From positions 1 through 64,000 of the forward strand of contig NZ_QUFI01000015.1 of NCBI RefSeq assembly GCF_003478505.1: a DNA stretch of 64,000 nucleotides, read 5' to 3'. How positions within the stretch are numbered: the stretch's first letter is position 1; each line of letters opens with the position of its first letter. The position numbers were made by a program, and so were the translations under genes. Under the pieces are notes generated by a model. The model was not told the DNA's origin. It did no database searches and saw only the letters and a program-made list of their open reading frames with translations. This stretch comes from Clostridium sp. AF27-2AA. Its GTDB lineage: Bacteria; Bacillota; Clostridia; Lachnospirales; Lachnospiraceae. Below, in pieces: positions 61,944 through 64,000 of the stretch.

Positions 61944-62255
61944 ATGCTAGAAACCAGTAAGATTGAACTGCATGGGGATATTTCCATCCCGTTCTTAAAA
62001 AAGAGCCGTTTTACCGGGAGCTTTAAAGGCATGCGCTATGTGCTCATCAAACATGAAAAAGAACTGGAGCCCGCCGCAGAGGAGACTCCGGCGAAAACGG
62101 AAAACGTGCTCAGGGCCATAATCTGGCCGGAACCCTTTAACTTTGAGATGACGCCGGATGAGAAAAAGCACCACAGAGATTTCCCATTTACCACAGACGG
62201 GATCTGGGAGGCGGTGGACTGGCTGAACGCGGAGCATGAGGCGGGACATTACTGA
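61944..62255 (+). CDS. Conserved hypothetical protein, 103 residues
   Basis: A small soluble protein beginning MLETSKIELHGDISIPFLKK, with a central RYVLIKHEKE strand, an acidic linker and a C-terminal block LRAIIWPEPFNFEMTPDEKKHHRDFPF...WEAVDWLNAEH rich in Trp, Phe and His. No signal peptide or membrane helix. I do not recognise the family. The ATG at 61944 follows AGGAGG; the frame extends upstream to 61860 without another site. It precedes the EFR1 ferredoxin gene by 96 bp on the same strand. Confidence 0.65.
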   Translation: MLETSKIELHGDISIPFLKKSRFTGSFKGMRYVLIKHEKELEPAAEETPAKTENVLRAIIWPEPFNFEMTPDEKKHHRDFPFTTDGIWEAVDWLNAEHEAGHY

Positions 62256-62351
62256 TGCAGGAAGATGGATGATCATGCAAAATGACTGTCTGTGGCAGTC
62301 TGAAAACAAAGAAATGTGAGCGGGGGTTCACAGGAAACAGGAGATTGTATT

Positions 62352-63140
62352 ATGAATATTTCACAGATTACCGGAGTTTACTTTAGTCCTACCGGAAGTA
62401 CAAAGCGGGTGACGGAGTGGATCACGGAGCGGATCGCAGGTAACAGGGAGGCAGAATGCCTGGATCTCACCGATGCAGCGTCCTCCAGGCCGGATTATAC
62501 CTTTACAGAGCATGAGCTGGCGGTAGTCGGCGTGCCGGTATACGGCGGACGGGTGCCGGAGACGGCGAGAGAGCGCCTGCAAAAAATCCACGGAAAGCGC
62601 ACGCCGGCGGTGCTGATCGTCACCTACGGAAACCGTGCCTACGAGGACGCATTGCTGGAGCTTTCGGACATCTTAAAGGAACAGGGATTCATCCCGGCGG
62701 CAGCGGCAGCCGTAGTCACAGAGCATAACATTGCCCATGTCTATGGAACCGGACGCCCGGATGAGAAAGACAAAAAAGAGATGACTGCCTTTGCGGAGGC
62801 AGTAAAGGAAAAACTGAAAAACACAGCTGGAAGCACAAAGCTTTCAGAACTTTCCATCAAAGGAAATCGCCCGTACCGTCCCTATGGAACGCTGCCGTTA
62901 AAAATCAGTGTTTCCTCAGCTTGCGAAAACTGCGGAACCTGTATCCGCAAATGTCCGGTCCAGGCTATTTCCCGCACCGATGCGAAGGTGACCGATGAGA
63001 GTGCCTGCATCACCTGCATGCGCTGCATTGCAGTCTGCCCGAAGCACGCGAGAAGGCTGGGAACTCTGATGACTCTTGCGATCCGCCAGAAATTAAAGAA
63101 AGTCTGCACGGACAGAAAGGATGCAGAGTTTGTACTATGA
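62352..63140 (+). CDS. EFR1 family ferredoxin (flavodoxin domain plus two 4Fe-4S clusters)
   Basis: A 262-residue electron-transfer protein. The N-terminal 160 residues are flavodoxin-like with the FMN phosphate loop FSPTGSTKRV and the strand VVGVPVYGGRVPE. The C-terminal part has two ferredoxin motifs, CENCGTCIRKCPVQAI and CITCMRCIAVCPKHARR. This combination is common in anaerobic Firmicutes and may feed electrons to reductases. The ATG follows CAGGAGAT. Its stop overlaps the MATE gene start by four bases. Confidence 0.92.
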   Translation: MNISQITGVYFSPTGSTKRVTEWITERIAGNREAECLDLTDAASSRPDYTFTEHELAVVGVPVYGGRVPETARERLQKIHGKRTPAVLIVTYGNRAYEDALLELSDILKEQGFIPAAAAAVVTEHNIAHVYGTGRPDEKDKKEMTAFAEAVKEKLKNTAGSTKLSELSIKGNRPYRPYGTLPLKISVSSACENCGTCIRKCPVQAISRTDAKVTDESACITCMRCIAVCPKHARRLGTLMTLAIRQKLKKVCTDRKDAEFVL

Positions 63141-64000
63141 AGCTGGAAAATGACTTAGACACCGATGACATACGGAGGCTGGTCCTTCGTCTTGCACTGC
63201 CATCCATGCTGGCTCAGTTCGTCAGTGTGTTTTACAGTATTGTAGACCGTATGTACATAGGAAACATCCCAAAGATCGGAGAGGTGGCTCTGGCCGGTGT
63301 CGGCATCTGTGGTCCCATTGTAACATTGGTTTCGTCCTTCGCTATTCTGGTGGGAGTAGGAGGCGCGCCGCTTATGAGCATCCGCCTGGGACAGAAGAAT
63401 GAAAAGGGAGCAAGGCAGATCCTGGCGAACTGCTTTCTCATGCTGACGGTCATGGCCCTGGTTCTGACGGTCTGTGTGCTGGGAATGAGGGAAAAGCTCC
63501 TGTGGTGGTTTGGCGCTGGGGAGACCACCTTTCCCTATGCGCTGTCTTACATGACTATCTACCTGTGTGGCACGTTCTTCGCGCTGATGACTACGGGCAT
63601 GAACCAGTTTATCATCTGCCAGGGCTTTGCAAAGGTTGGCATGAAGGCCGTTATGATCGGGGCGGTGGCCAATATCGTCCTGGATCCCATTTTTATTTTC
63701 GGCCTGCATCTTGATGTGCGGGGAGCAGCCCTGGCCACGGTACTGTCGCAGATGTGTTCCTGCTTTTATGTGCTGCGCTTCTTATTTGGAAAGAAGGTGC
63801 CGATCCGCATTACCTTTCATGGGTTTGATCCCAGGCTGATGCTGCAGGTAGCCAGGGTGGGCTTCTCTCCCTTTGTCATCATCGCTCTGGATAATGTGCT
63901 GATCATTTCCCAGAATATGGTGATCCAGCGTCTGGGCGGTCCGGGACAGGGCGATACCATCCTGACCTGCGCGGCAATTGTCCAGAGCTTTATGCTGATC
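63137..64000 (+). CDS. MATE family efflux transporter (truncated by the window end)
   Basis: The first 288 codons of a MATE transporter. The N-terminus MKLENDLDTDDIRRLVLRLALPSMLAQFVSVFYSIVDRMYIGNIP and GVGGAPLMSIRLGQKNEKGARQ are characteristic of clostridial members. Seven or eight membrane helices are visible before the sequence ends. The start overlaps the ferredoxin stop (ATGA), so the two are co-translated; whether they work together is unknown. It is the third MATE gene of the window. Confidence 0.93.
   Translation, partial: MKLENDLDTDDIRRLVLRLALPSMLAQFVSVFYSIVDRMYIGNIPKIGEVALAGVGICGPIVTLVSSFAILVGVGGAPLMSIRLGQKNEKGARQILANCFLMLTVMALVLTVCVLGMREKLLWWFGAGETTFPYALSYMTIYLCGTFFALMTTGMNQFIICQGFAKVGMKAVMIGAVANIVLDPIFIFGLHLDVRGAALATVLSQMCSCFYVLRFLFGKKVPIRITFHGFDPRLMLQVARVGFSPFVIIALDNVLIISQNMVIQRLGGPGQGDTILTCAAIVQSFMLI

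Overview
The window is a chromosomal segment of a gut-type Clostridia, most likely a Lachnospiraceae species. The evidence is the protein style (DUF4317, EFR1-type ferredoxin, YczE-like and MATE genes, alanine-rich AAMTACGG-type lipoproteins), mid-range base composition, strong GGAGG ribosome binding sites, and short operons separated by U-tailed hairpins. No rRNA or tRNA gene was recognised.

Layout. 1-9.1 kb: threonine aldolase-like lyase, AraC regulator, M20 amidase (carbamoylase/allantoate type), a MATE pump facing a MerR regulator across a 19-bp-spacer promoter, the pdxST vitamin B6 operon, and two membrane proteins. 9.2-13.2 kb: gamma-glutamyl hydrolase-type amidotransferase, a polar amino acid ABC transporter and a cytidylate-kinase-like protein. 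13.5-18.9 kb: adenosine deaminase, DUF4317 protein, J-domain protein, alpha/beta hydrolase, MATE pump. 19.0-22.4 kb: a cobalamin riboswitch with terminator platform ahead of a BtuF/BtuC/BtuD-type ABC transporter.

22.4-31.5 kb is a complete type II-A CRISPR-Cas locus: tracrRNA, cas9, cas1, cas2, csn2, leader and an array of 11 intact 36-bp repeats plus a decayed terminal repeat. An IS607-family element (tnpA with an amber stop, intact tnpB) sits between tracrRNA and cas9. The junctions indicate insertion at the cas9 start codon, so that the cas9 Shine-Dalgarno now lies about 2 kb away; the natural TnpB guide would then be the first bases of cas9. 31.6-43.7 kb: GNAT acetyltransferase, a DUF4387/AtuA-like pair with a divergent LysR regulator, an orphan NRPS-like protein (A-T-C plus a partial second A domain), and a PHP phosphoesterase with an Fbp/Afu-type ABC transporter.

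43.7-47.8 kb is a copper-efflux operon (CsoR operator, csoR, copA with a C-terminal HMA domain that has its own internal start signals, two small membrane proteins). 47.9-49.9 kb holds two broken genes. 49.9-53.6 kb: glycogen phosphorylase and an AbgB-like amidohydrolase. 53.9-61.8 kb is a molybdenum cofactor and molybdate-uptake cluster (xdhC, moeA-like, moaC, moaA, MOSC-mog fusion, modABC, ModE-like regulator) with a ModE-like palindrome. The window ends with an EFR1 ferredoxin and a MATE gene that runs off the edge.

A dispersed element of about 180 bp occurs three times in full (13.2, 32.2 and 32.6 kb) and once partially at the left edge. Each full copy folds end to end into one long hairpin, starts just after the stop codon of a gene on the same strand, and shows compensatory changes in its stems between copies. 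It is the best candidate here for an undescribed structured RNA or mobile foldback family. All functions are inferred from reading the sequence; no database search was run.
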